DNA from: Kribbella steppae
GTDB lineage: Bacteria > Actinomycetota > Actinomycetes > Propionibacteriales > Kribbellaceae
DNA: 64,000 bases
Reading direction: 5' to 3'
Assembly: GCF_004342025.1 (NCBI RefSeq)
Contig: NZ_SLWN01000001.1
Location: 479,972 to 543,971 of the forward strand
Shown: positions 16,631-25,074 of the stretch, one piece after another
Layout of the letters: each line of letters begins with the position of its first letter
Position numbering within the stretch: the first letter of the stretch is position 1
Notes under the pieces: model-generated
Seen by the model: the letters and a program-made list of their open reading frames with translations, nothing else
What the model was told of the DNA's origin: nothing
Databases searched by the model: none
Program-made: the position numbers and the translations under genes

Positions 16631-17003
16631 GTTCCGCGATCATCGACTGGAAGTGCGGGCATTCGGTGAAGTCGGGTGCTTCGCAGGTCAGGGCGTGGCC
16701 GATGAGGCGCTTGGACTCCTGAGCTTGGCGGATCTGCTCGTCCAGGGCAGTGTCCTGCTCAACCAGAATCTGCTTCCGTTCTGGACCGCTCGGCGCATCG
16801 AACATCCGGCGGATCTGGTCGAGGCTGAGACCGGCCGCCTTGGCGCGCTGGATCATCACCACGCGCGCGACGTGCGATTCGTCGTACTGGCGCCGTCCGC
16901 CGACGCGGCCGGCCGGGGTGAGCAGCCCTTCGTCCTCCCAGTGCCTGAGGACGTGGGTCGCGAGCCCGAACCGGCCCGCCAGTTCGCCGATCCCGAACCT
17001 CAG
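16611..17003 (-). CDS. MerR-family regulator, probable CTG start
   Basis: About 130 residues. The winged-helix MerR domain begins RFGIGELAGRFGLATHVLRHWEDEGLL and continues through GGRRQYDESHVARV, followed by the dimerisation helix. The short effector end contains cysteines (LTCEAPDFTECPHF) that might bind a metal or thiol. No ATG, GTG or TTG lies upstream in frame for at least 40 codons; the first lies after the DNA-binding helix. A CTG directly before RFGIGEL overlaps the stop codon of the preceding SDR gene (CTGA), so I place the start there, translationally coupled. It is 3'-overlapping with the DUF427 gene. Confidence 0.7.
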   Translation of the reverse strand: MRFGIGELAGRFGLATHVLRHWEDEGLLTPAGRVGGRRQYDESHVARVVMIQRAKAAGLSLDQIRRMFDAPSGPERKQILVEQDTALDEQIRQAQESKRLIGHALTCEAPDFTECPHFQSMIAELSPRTG

Positions 17004-17773
17004 ATCGCCGATGTTACGCCGCCATCCATGGTGATGATCGCGCCGGTGACGTAACTGGCCAGCGGGGACGCGAGGAAGACCGCGACGTTGGCGACCTCGG
17101 CGGGTTCGCCGACGCGACCCATCGGGATCTCGGCGACCATCTCCGCCAGCAGCTCGTCCTTCGGGCGACCGCTGGCGCGGACCGCGGCCTCGAGCCCTTC
17201 GTCCACCCGGGCCGTGCGGGTCATGCCGGGGTTGATCACGTTGACCCGGACGCCCTGAGCGGCGTACGCCTTCGCGTAGCCGACCGACGCCAGCATCAGT
17301 GCCGCGTTGGCCGCGCCGCCGCCGATGTGCAGCGGGTTCGCCGCGCGGCCGCCCTGGCCGACCACGTTCACGATCGCGCCGCTGCCGCGCTCGGCCATCT
17401 CGCGGATGATCGCCTCGGTCGCGTGCATGTAGGTGAAGTACTTCGCCTCCATCGCCGCGTGCAGCGCCTTGCTGTCGAGTTCGTCGACCGGCGTACGGCG
17501 GGCCGCTCCCGCACAGTTGATCAGGATGTCCGGTACGCCGATCCGCCCGAACGCGGCCTTGGTCGCGTCGGAGTCGGTGAGGTCGACCGCCTCGACGTCG
17601 TACTGCAGCCCCTTCGCCGCCAACTCCTCCTGCGCCTTCGCGAGATTGCCGGGATCACGGGAGATTCCAGTCACCTTGGCGCCCTCGCGCGCGAGCGCCT
17701 CCGCGCAGGCCAGGCCGATGCCCTTGCTGGCTCCGGTGACGACCGCGGTCCGGCCGGACAGTTGCAGCTCCAC
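17000..17773 (-). CDS. SDR-family protein with degenerate catalytic residues
   Basis: About 257 residues, short-chain dehydrogenase fold. The N-terminal cofactor motif TGASKGIGLACAEAL (about 11-25) and NCAG near residue 86 are intact, so NAD(P) binding is expected. Where normal SDRs have Ser and YxxxK, this protein has VVGQGGRAANPLHIGGGAAN: catalytic Tyr and Lys positions read Gly and Asn. Such divergent SDR subfamilies exist; the reaction is unknown. The GTG start 17773 has GAGGAG 6 nt upstream. It lies 38 bp downstream of an HxlR gene and is coupled to MerR, so these three form one operon. Confidence 0.82.
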   Translation of the reverse strand: MELQLSGRTAVVTGASKGIGLACAEALAREGAKVTGISRDPGNLAKAQEELAAKGLQYDVEAVDLTDSDATKAAFGRIGVPDILINCAGAARRTPVDELDSKALHAAMEAKYFTYMHATEAIIREMAERGSGAIVNVVGQGGRAANPLHIGGGAANAALMLASVGYAKAYAAQGVRVNVINPGMTRTARVDEGLEAAVRASGRPKDELLAEMVAEIPMGRVGEPAEVANVAVFLASPLASYVTGAIITMDGGVTSAI

Positions 17774-17811
17774 GTGACTCCTCAGGGTTGACGTCCTGGT
17801 CTTGCCGTCAG

Positions 17812-18192
17812 TCAGGGTTTGGCGTCGTACTCGTCGCGGGCGGCGCTGATCTCGTCCATGTGGTCGTACGCCCAGGTCCGCATCGTCGCGACCGCCGCGG
17901 CCAGGCTCAGGCCGAGCGGAGTCAGCGTATAGCTGACCGTCACGGGCACCGTGGGCACGACCGTACGCCGGACAACGCCGTCGCGTTCGAGATGGCGCAG
18001 GGTCTGGGTGAGCATCTTCTGGGTGATGCCCTCGATACTCACCTTCAGCTGACCGGACCGCAGCGTGCCCCGTTTCTCGAGCGTGCTGATCACCAGCATC
18101 GTCCAGGTGTCGCCGATCCGGCCGAGCACCTGACGGGTCGGGCAGGCGCCTTTCGTGGCGTCCCACCTGCTTCTGACCTGGTCGGTATCCAT
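17812..18192 (-). CDS. HxlR-family transcriptional regulator
   Basis: About 126 residues, winged helix. The HxlR signature is complete: an N-terminal CPTRQVLGRIGDTWTMLVI with its conserved cysteine (Cys17), the recognition region GITQKMLTQTLRHLERDGVV and the wing VPVTVSYTLTPLG. Members with this cysteine often sense electrophiles, aldehydes or quinones and control a divergent oxidoreductase. That fits here: the divergent gene 94 bp away is a quinone-oxidoreductase-like fusion. The start ATG 18192 is the only one giving the family N-terminus. It leads an operon with the SDR and MerR genes. Confidence 0.92.
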   Translation of the reverse strand: MDTDQVRSRWDATKGACPTRQVLGRIGDTWTMLVISTLEKRGTLRSGQLKVSIEGITQKMLTQTLRHLERDGVVRRTVVPTVPVTVSYTLTPLGLSLAAAVATMRTWAYDHMDEISAARDEYDAKP

Positions 18193-18286
18193 GAGGTGCC
18201 TAGAGCAGTAATAAGTGCTGTCTTCCGCTCGCCACGAGGGGGTTCGTAGCGTCGTTGCCGAGTCTAGGTGAGGGAGCAAGACAGCG

Positions 18287-19603
18287 ATGAGAGCAATCGT
18301 CCCGGTGGACAGTGGCAAGGTCGGATCGGCCGAGGTCGATGAGGTCCGGCCGGCCGCCGGCGAGTTGGTGATCGAGGTGGCGGCGTTCTCGATCAACCGC
18401 GGTGAGACTTTCCAGTTGGAGCGGCCGCGCGACGGCTGGCGGCCGGGCAAGGACATCGCCGGTCGCGTCGTCGAGTCCACCAGCGACGGCCCGCCGGTCG
18501 GATCCCGGGTGGTCGCACATCTGCCGCACTCGGGCTGGGCCGAGCGGGTGACCGCACCGGCCACACAGGTCGCCGTACTGCCGGACAACATCCCTTTCAC
18601 GCAGGCTGCCGCGCTTCCGCTGGCCGGGCTGACCGCACTGCGTTTGTTGCGTACGGCGGGCAGCGTGATCGGACGGCGGATCCTGCTGACCGGAGCATCC
18701 GGCGGAGTCGGCCACTACTTCACCGAACTCGCGGCCGCGGCCGGCGCATCCGTCACCGCCGTCGTCTCGTCCCCCGAACGCGGCCAGCGACTGCTCGAGC
18801 TCGGCGCCGAGACCCTCGTGTACGACGTCTCGGACGCGAGCGGACCGTTCGACCTGGTCCTCGAATCGGTTGGCGGCTCGAGCCTGCCGATCGCATTGTC
18901 GAAGCTCACCGCCGGCGGTCAGCTGATCTGGTTCGGACAGGCGAGCCGGCAACCGGTCGAGCTGGACTTCTTCAACCTCTTCACCGGACCGGAGAACGCG
19001 ACCATCCGGCACTTCCATTACACCGACGGCCGCGACGACGAGGATCTGGCGACGCTGGTCCGGCTGGTCGCATCCGGCCGGCTGCACCCGGAGCTCGGCC
19101 GGATCGAGGACTGGTCGCAGACGAACGTCGTACTCGATGCCCTACGCAATCGTCGCATCCGCGGCAACGCCGTACTGACCCTGCAGGAGGAGACACCACT
19201 GATGGACCCGAAGACAGTTGTGACCAAGTACGTCGAGGCGGCAGCGGCCGGAGATCGGCCGACGATGCGGGAGAGCTTCGCGCCGGACGTCGTGTGGACC
19301 TATCCGGGCGACCTCCCGTTGTCCGGCGAGTGGAAAGGCCGGGACGCGGTCCTGGACGAGTTCCTCGGTGCCGCCGGCGATCTGTTCGCGCCGGGTACCC
19401 GGGTGACGATCACGCTGACCAATGTCATCGCCGACGGGGAGCAGGTGTTCGCCGAGTGGACCTCCAGGGCGACGGGGCGGGCCGGTGGTGCCTACGACAA
19501 CAAATGTGCAGCGGTCTTCACTGTTTCCGGCGGGCAGATCGTCGCAGTCCGGGAGTACACCGACATCGACCACACGCGCCGGGTGCTGTTCCCGCACGGG
19601 TAG
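18287..19603 (+). CDS. Zinc-independent quinone-oxidoreductase-like MDR fused to SnoaL domain
   Basis: About 438 residues in two parts. Residues 1-300 are a medium-chain reductase: GroES-like N-domain, then the NADPH motif LLTGASGGVGHYFTELAAA (about 128-146); there is no zinc-binding cysteine cluster, as in quinone oxidoreductase and enoyl reductases. Residues 306-438 are a SnoaL/ketosteroid-isomerase-like cone (MDPKTVVTKYVEAAAAGD...). The joint contains AGGAGGAG (19185-19192) 9 nt before an in-frame ATG (19202), so the SnoaL part may also be made alone. It is divergent from HxlR, which presumably regulates it. ATG 18287 follows GTGAGGGAGC. Confidence 0.85.
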   Translation: MRAIVPVDSGKVGSAEVDEVRPAAGELVIEVAAFSINRGETFQLERPRDGWRPGKDIAGRVVESTSDGPPVGSRVVAHLPHSGWAERVTAPATQVAVLPDNIPFTQAAALPLAGLTALRLLRTAGSVIGRRILLTGASGGVGHYFTELAAAAGASVTAVVSSPERGQRLLELGAETLVYDVSDASGPFDLVLESVGGSSLPIALSKLTAGGQLIWFGQASRQPVELDFFNLFTGPENATIRHFHYTDGRDDEDLATLVRLVASGRLHPELGRIEDWSQTNVVLDALRNRRIRGNAVLTLQEETPLMDPKTVVTKYVEAAAAGDRPTMRESFAPDVVWTYPGDLPLSGEWKGRDAVLDEFLGAAGDLFAPGTRVTITLTNVIADGEQVFAEWTSRATGRAGGAYDNKCAAVFTVSGGQIVAVREYTDIDHTRRVLFPHG

Positions 19604-19763
19604 ATGCCCTGAGCAATCGTCACCTTTCCGGATTCCCGGGCCTTCGGCAACGAATTGGAATTGTCGCTACCTCCGGCCTTGAACAGGCAAGTACGATGAG
19701 TAACCAGATCGACACTCTTTGTTTCGACGCCTGATGCCCAGAGCACCGACGCCGGAGGGACCC

Positions 19764-21977
19764 GTGCCGACCATGTCACCTTCCCATTCCCCGCCAGCGA
19801 CCAGTACTGCGTCCGAACGCAGTACCTGGCGGTCGATTCTCCACCATGACCTACCGGCCTCGCTGGTGGTCTTCCTGATCGCCGTTCCACTCTCCCTGGG
19901 GATCGCCGCCGCGTCCGGCGCCCCGCTGATCGCCGGCCTGGTGGCCGCAGTGGTCGGCGGTGTGGTCGCCGGCGCGCTCGGCGGCTCCCCGTTGCAGGTC
20001 AGCGGTCCAGCCGCCGGCCTCACTGTTGTCGTCGCCGGCCTCGTCAGCCAGTACGGCTGGGCCGCGACCGCCGGCATCACCTGTGCCGCCGGCCTGTTGC
20101 AGATCCTGCTGGGAGTCACCCGGATCGGGCGACTCGCCCTCTCACTTTCTCCCGCCGTGGTGCACGGCATGCTCGCGGGGATCGGCGTCACCATCGCCGT
20201 CCAGCAGCTGCAGGTGGTGCTCGGCGGGCAGGCGCAGAGCTCATTGATCGCCAACCTGACAGCGCTGCCCGGCCAGCTCGTGGCCCATCACCCCCACTCG
20301 GTGCTGGTCGGCGTACTGACCGTCGTCATCTTGCTGGCGTGGCCCAGACTGCCCAAAGTCAAGGTGATTCCGGCACCACTCGTCGCCGTCGTCGCCGTGA
20401 CCGCACTGGCCGCTGTCTTCATGGCGGACGTCACCCGGGTCAACCTGCCGGACCAACCACTGCAGGAGCTGATCCTGCCGACCATCCCCGACGGCGCCCC
20501 GATGGAGATCATCACCGCCGTACTGACCGTCGCGTTGGTCGCGAGTGTTGAGTCGCTGCTCTCGGCCGTTGCCGTGGACAAGCTTCATCGCGGCAAGCGG
20601 AGCAACCTGGATCGCGAGCTGATCGGCCAGGGTGCGGCGAACGCGGTGTCCGGCGCACTCGGTGGCATGCCGGTGACCGGCGTGATCGTGCGCAGTTCCA
20701 CCAATGTCGCGGCCGGTGCGCGCACCCGCGCCTCGGCGATCCTGCACGGCGTCTGGATCGCGGCGTTCGTGCTCGCGGCCGGCGCGATGCTCGAACTCAT
20801 CCCGATGGCGGCACTGGCCGGCGTACTGCTCGTCACCGGGTTGCGGCTGGTCCAGCTCGCGCACATCCGCACGCTGCACCGGCACGACGAGTTGCTCGTG
20901 TACGTCGTCACGGCTGCCGGCGTTGCCGTGCTCGGTCTGGCCGAGGGCGTCCTCATCGGACTGGTACTGGCACTCGCCCGAGTGCTGTATCGGTTGGCCC
21001 GGGCAACTGTCACCGCGACCGAGCAGGACGGACTGTGGACCGTGCGGATCCGCGGCACGTTGGTCTTCCTCGGCGTCTCGTCACTGATCCGGACCCTGCG
21101 GACGATCCCGGTCGGCGCTCGGGTGCGGGTCGAGCTGGAGGTCGACCACCTCGACCATGCCGCCTACGAGGCGATCGAGGACTGGCAGCGTGGTCACATC
21201 GCGCGCGGCGGTTCGGTCGAGCTGAACCGGACGGCGTTCCGGGCCGCGATGCGGACCGATCCGGCCCGGCGGCTGCTGCCCTGGCAACGCCAGGTGATCC
21301 CCGAGCCCGACCAGCGCGTGTCGATGCTGGACGGTATCCGCGAGTTCGAGGCGTCGGCCGATCTGATCCGGCCGATGCTGGCGAAACTCGCGGCCGATGG
21401 GCAGCGCCCGGCGCACTTGTTCATCACCTGCGCCGACTCACGGATCGTCCCGAACATGATCACCACGAGTGGTCCGGGCGACCAGTTCTGCGTCCGCAAC
21501 ATCGGCAACCTGGTTCCGCCGAAGGGGTCGAACAGCAACTCCGTCGACGCCGCGATCGAGTACGCCGTCGAGGTGCTCGGTGTGCAATCGATCGTGGTCT
21601 GCGGTCACTCGCACTGCGGTGCCGCGGCGGCCGCACTGGAAGCGAACATCCCGGCCGGCTCCGGCCTGCAGAACTGGCTGCGTCATCTGGAGCCCTCGAT
21701 CCGGCGCGCTGTCGGCCTGCCGGACATCGTCGACCCGGCGACCGGCGTGAAGCTGTCTCCGGCCGACAAACTGTCGGTCGCGAACGTCGGCGTACAACTC
21801 GCGAACCTGCGCAGTTTCGCCTGTGTGCGCACGGCGGAGGACGAAGGGCGGCTCGAGCTGATCGGCCTGTGGTTCGATATCGGTGCGGCCGCGGCCCGCC
21901 TGGTCCTCGACCGCGAGCCTTACCTGGTCCGCACGGACGAGGAACTCGCCACCGCGAGCACCTTGTCCGAACGCTGA
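19764..21977 (+). CDS. SulP anion transporter fused to beta-carbonic anhydrase
   Basis: About 737 residues. Residues 20-400 are a SulP/SLC26 transporter with 10-12 membrane helices (LPASLVVFLIAVPLSLGIA opening; AAGLTVVVAGLVSQYG). A STAS-like segment follows at about 415-480. The C-terminal 210 residues are a beta-class carbonic anhydrase with zinc ligands Cys556 (CADSR), His615 and Cys618 (CGHSHCG). Such fusions are inferred to move bicarbonate and interconvert it with CO2 at the inner face. The GTG 19764 start has GGAGGGA (19754-19760) directly upstream; ATG 19773 is an alternative. The 3' end overlaps the convergent PAP2 gene by 58 bp. Confidence 0.9.
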   Translation: MPTMSPSHSPPATSTASERSTWRSILHHDLPASLVVFLIAVPLSLGIAAASGAPLIAGLVAAVVGGVVAGALGGSPLQVSGPAAGLTVVVAGLVSQYGWAATAGITCAAGLLQILLGVTRIGRLALSLSPAVVHGMLAGIGVTIAVQQLQVVLGGQAQSSLIANLTALPGQLVAHHPHSVLVGVLTVVILLAWPRLPKVKVIPAPLVAVVAVTALAAVFMADVTRVNLPDQPLQELILPTIPDGAPMEIITAVLTVALVASVESLLSAVAVDKLHRGKRSNLDRELIGQGAANAVSGALGGMPVTGVIVRSSTNVAAGARTRASAILHGVWIAAFVLAAGAMLELIPMAALAGVLLVTGLRLVQLAHIRTLHRHDELLVYVVTAAGVAVLGLAEGVLIGLVLALARVLYRLARATVTATEQDGLWTVRIRGTLVFLGVSSLIRTLRTIPVGARVRVELEVDHLDHAAYEAIEDWQRGHIARGGSVELNRTAFRAAMRTDPARRLLPWQRQVIPEPDQRVSMLDGIREFEASADLIRPMLAKLAADGQRPAHLFITCADSRIVPNMITTSGPGDQFCVRNIGNLVPPKGSNSNSVDAAIEYAVEVLGVQSIVVCGHSHCGAAAAALEANIPAGSGLQNWLRHLEPSIRRAVGLPDIVDPATGVKLSPADKLSVANVGVQLANLRSFACVRTAEDEGRLELIGLWFDIGAAAARLVLDREPYLVRTDEELATASTLSER

Positions 21978-22750
21978 TCCTCGGCGGGTGCGTCCTTCGG
22001 GCGCACCCGCCGGGCGTCGAAGATCAGCAGCAACGGCAGCGCCAGCGCGATCGCGACCAATCCGTCCAGCCAGTAGTGGTTGGCCGTCACCACGACGACG
22101 GCGAACGTGAGCACCGGATGTGCGATCCACAACCAGCGCCAGCGCGAGCGCGTCGCCCGGATCAGGAACACCGCGACCATGAACGACCAGCCCACGTGCA
22201 GACTCGGCATCGCGGCGAACTGGTTCGCCACCCCGGAGTCCGTGGTCGGACCGTAGACGGACTGCCCGAGCAGTACGCCGGTGTCCAGCCAGCCCGGCAT
22301 CATCCGCGGCGGCGCCAACGGGAAGAACATGTGCCCGATCAACGCCAGCCCGGTCAGTGACGCCAGCGCCCAGCGGGCTTTGCCGTACTCGGCCGGTCGC
22401 CGGATCATCAACCACAACAGGACTGCCGCGGTCAGCGGGAAGTGCACACTCGCGTAGAAGACGTTGGCAGCCTCGGCAAGTCCAGGGACCTGGAGCGCCT
22501 GGTGCTGCACCGTCGCCTCGCTCGGCAGCCCGAGACCGGCCTCCCAACCGATGAGCTTCGCAGCATGTTCGAACGCCGACCCGGCGTGATCGGCGGACAG
22601 GAAGCGCCCAAGGTTGTAGACGCCGAACAGAACCGCCAGCAGTGCGACTTCGCGAATGATCCGCCGTACGCCGGCCGGCGGTTTGACCGCCACCTGTCGT
22701 GCCGGTTGCTCCACCCGCTCCAGAGTCATCTGCGCCACGCCGACCCCCAC
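21920..22750 (-). CDS. PAP2-superfamily membrane phosphatase
   Basis: About 276 residues with six predicted transmembrane helices. The phosphatase signature is of the inositol-phosphorylceramide-synthase-like PAP2_3 type: the histidine motif AAMPSLHVGWS near residue 170 and ANHYWLDGLVAI near residue 225. It hydrolyses or transfers a phosphate or phospholipid head group on the outer membrane face; the substrate is unknown. The start may be GTG 22750 or ATG 22729. It is divergent from an MFS gene with two identical-architecture palindromes between them (22759-22823), so both may share a repressor. Confidence 0.87.
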   Translation of the reverse strand: MGVGVAQMTLERVEQPARQVAVKPPAGVRRIIREVALLAVLFGVYNLGRFLSADHAGSAFEHAAKLIGWEAGLGLPSEATVQHQALQVPGLAEAANVFYASVHFPLTAAVLLWLMIRRPAEYGKARWALASLTGLALIGHMFFPLAPPRMMPGWLDTGVLLGQSVYGPTTDSGVANQFAAMPSLHVGWSFMVAVFLIRATRSRWRWLWIAHPVLTFAVVVVTANHYWLDGLVAIALALPLLLIFDARRVRPKDAPAEDQRSDKVLAVASSSSVRTR

Positions 22751-22758
22751 CTCAAACC

Positions 22759-22770
22759 GAACGCTCGTTC
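22759..22770. promoter_or_regulatory. TetR-type operator candidate, copy 1
   Basis: GAACG-CT-CGTTC is a perfect 5-bp inverted repeat with a 2-bp spacer, 9 bp upstream of the PAP2 start codon. A second copy lies at 22812-22823. The sequence resembles palindromes bound by TetR-family repressors. Confidence 0.5.
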
Positions 22771-22811
22771 TCTGAAATTCCAGCCTGCTCCCGTAGCCTG
22801 CGGAAAATCAA

Positions 22812-22823
22812 GAACGGTCGTTC
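22812..22823. promoter_or_regulatory. TetR-type operator candidate, copy 2
   Basis: GAACG-GT-CGTTC has the same arms as copy 1, and its centre is exactly 53 bp away, about five helical turns, so the two sites face the same side of DNA. No TetR gene is in the window, so the regulator would act in trans. Confidence 0.5.
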
Positions 22824-23025
22824 GTTTTGCCCTGTGATCCTGACCGCATCGAGCCACGTTCCAAATTATCGCAATCTGCTGATAGTTGCGAAGAATATGA
22901 AGGAACTCACACCCGGCCCGGAAATCCGTTGGCGCCCGGTGGGCGGGCGGGGAAGGGTGGTCGTGCAGGAACCCGGAGCTCGTCCCCTGAGTCCGGAGAG
23001 CCGACTGAAGGAGGACCAGGCGACC

Positions 23026-24216
23026 GTGGTGACCGTCTTCATCAGGTGGACCTGGATGCGGGCGGTGCTGCACAACGGGTGGTGGCTCGTGACGAGCGTC
23101 TACCTCGTCGTTGACGCCGGCCTCTCCCCCGCTCAGCTCGTCCTGATCGGTTCGGTGCAGAGCGTCTTCGCGTTGCTGTGCGAGGTGCCGGCCGGCGTCT
23201 TCGCCGACACGATCAGCCGCAAGTGGTCACTGGTGATCTCGCAAGTCCTGATGGGTACGGCGATGCTGACCACCGGCCTGGTCTCATCGTTCCCGTTGCT
23301 CCTCGCCACTCAGGTGCTCTGGGGCATCTCCTGGACGTTCGCCAGCGGTTCCGACGTCGCCTGGATCACCGACGAACTCGATCAGCCTGGCAGCATCAAC
23401 GCCGTACTTGCTCGTGCTGCTCGTGCTCAGCTCACCGGTGCGGCGACCGGGCTGATCGTGCTCGGCCTGCTCGCCTGGGCGACTCGGCGCGATGTCACGA
23501 TCGTCGTCGCCGGTCTCGCGATGATGTCGCTCGCGCTCTACATCGCGCTCCGCTTCACCGAGCAGCGGTTCGTCCCGGTGCGGACCGCGCGCTGGTCGTC
23601 GTCCTGGACCACCTTCCGCCGGGGTCTCACGCTGGTACGGCGAAGTCGCGAGATCCTGCTCATCTTCGCCGCGACCTTTCTTGTCAACGGCGCCTCCGAC
23701 GCGGCCGGGCGGCTGACGCAGAAACAGCTTCTCGACCTCGGGTTGCCCAGCGAACCCGATCCGGTCATCTGGTTCACCGGTCTCGGCGTGGCCGGTCTGA
23801 TCGTCGGTGCGTTGACCTTGCGAGTGTTCGGCCGGCGCATCGACGGCGACCATGCCCGCACGGACTACGCCTGGGCGGCCGTCGCCGGGGTGGTCAGCAT
23901 GCTGATGCTCGCGCTCGCCCGCGATCCGGTCGTCGGTGCGATCGCCGTCGTACTGGTCGCCGGGATCGTCACGCCGTTGACCCGGGTGATCAGCACGATC
24001 TGGGTCAACGCGCGGACGACGGCCGATGTCCGGGCGACCACGCACTCGTTCCTCGCGCAGCTCGAGTACCTGGGCGAGATCGTCTGTGGTCTGGGCATCG
24101 CGGCGATCGCCCGGCTGACGAACCTGCCACTGGCGCTCGGCGCGTGTGCGGTGCTGTTCGCGGCGACCGCCGTACTGATGAAGCGTCAGCCGACCAGGGA
24201 CGAGGCCGCGTTGTAG
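23026..24216 (+). CDS. MFS transporter
   Basis: About 396 residues with 12 predicted helices (first at about residues 10-32). The A-motif region GVFADTISRKWSLVIS follows helix 2. It belongs to the uncharacterised MFS group related to tetracycline and macrolide exporters. The start is uncertain: GTG 23026 has AAGGAGG 11 nt upstream, while ATG 22897 would add a 43-residue hydrophilic extension without a good ribosome site. It is divergent from the PAP2 gene with paired palindromes between. The 3' end overlaps the convergent zinc-peptidase gene by 31 bp. Confidence 0.85.
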   Translation: MVTVFIRWTWMRAVLHNGWWLVTSVYLVVDAGLSPAQLVLIGSVQSVFALLCEVPAGVFADTISRKWSLVISQVLMGTAMLTTGLVSSFPLLLATQVLWGISWTFASGSDVAWITDELDQPGSINAVLARAARAQLTGAATGLIVLGLLAWATRRDVTIVVAGLAMMSLALYIALRFTEQRFVPVRTARWSSSWTTFRRGLTLVRRSREILLIFAATFLVNGASDAAGRLTQKQLLDLGLPSEPDPVIWFTGLGVAGLIVGALTLRVFGRRIDGDHARTDYAWAAVAGVVSMLMLALARDPVVGAIAVVLVAGIVTPLTRVISTIWVNARTTADVRATTHSFLAQLEYLGEIVCGLGIAAIARLTNLPLALGACAVLFAATAVLMKRQPTRDEAAL

Positions 24217-25061
24217 GTGTTGCAGGCGCCGGGGCCGGCCGCGTTGAAGCCGGCGTTGGTCCAGCGGACGTGGTTCGGCGCACTGCCGTGGTCGCGTTCG
24301 GGATCCTCGGTCGCGGCGACGACCTCGTCCCAGACGTCCAGCCACTCGTCGTCGGCCGGGAAGTACTCCCGGTCGGCGCCGAGGTAGACGGCGCTGAAGC
24401 AGGACGCCTGGAGTTCCAGCCGCCGGTTCTCCTCCAGTTGCAGGTCGACGCCGTTGAGGTGAAGGCCGCGCTGGTACTTCGCCTCGAGGATCCCGGTCAG
24501 CGCTTGGACGTGATGCCCGTACTCGTGCCCGATCAGCAACGCCATCCACGCCCGGGCCCAGTCGGGATCCTCCTTGTACGCGGTGATGTCGGTCTCGGCG
24601 TCCATGTAGATCGTGTCACCGCAGTAGTAGGCCTGCCCGTCGTCGAAGTCGCAGGGCGACGACGGCGACTGCCCCAGTACGACGGCCAGCTTCGGCGGGA
24701 CGAAGGTAAAGCCGGCCTTGCGGATCGCCGGCGCCCAGACCTCGTCGAGACAGGCGACGTACTGCGAGTAGTAGCTGCGAACGTTCGCGAGCGAGGTGGC
24801 CGGAACCGCCGGCTCCTCACACTCGGATGCGGCCAGCTTGCCGACCCGGTAGATCGGGTTCTTCGCCAGAGCGGTCGGCTGCGGTGGCGCGGACACCGGC
24901 GCGGTCGGCTCGGGCGTCGGTGTGGTGGTCGGCAGCGCGGACCTGAGCTTCTCAGCCTCCGAAGCTGCTGCCGCGTCGGTGCCGGACTGTGCGGTTGTCC
25001 CGCAACCGGCGAGCAGCAAAGCAGCGGCCGCGCAGACGGCGGCCACACCCCGTGTGTTCAC
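24186..25061 (-). CDS. Neutral zinc metallopeptidase lipoprotein
   Basis: About 291 residues, exported and lipid-anchored: signal sequence with lipobox LLLAGC (Cys20). A Thr/Pro-rich linker covers about residues 40-65, then a neutral zinc metallopeptidase domain follows (PF04228-like) with the catalytic motif GHEYGHHVQAL near residue 180 and the downstream ELQASCFS glutamate as probable third ligand. Cysteines at about 80, 103, 135 and 145 suggest disulfides. The substrate is unknown; homologues are common in actinobacteria. It is convergent with the MFS gene, and the next gene upstream is the small aconitase X subunit (25075), 13 bp away on the same strand. Confidence 0.9.
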   Translation of the reverse strand: MNTRGVAAVCAAAALLLAGCGTTAQSGTDAAAASEAEKLRSALPTTTPTPEPTAPVSAPPQPTALAKNPIYRVGKLAASECEEPAVPATSLANVRSYYSQYVACLDEVWAPAIRKAGFTFVPPKLAVVLGQSPSSPCDFDDGQAYYCGDTIYMDAETDITAYKEDPDWARAWMALLIGHEYGHHVQALTGILEAKYQRGLHLNGVDLQLEENRRLELQASCFSAVYLGADREYFPADDEWLDVWDEVVAATEDPERDHGSAPNHVRWTNAGFNAAGPGACNTYNAASSLVG

Positions 25062-25074
25062 CGGGCGAATGTAG

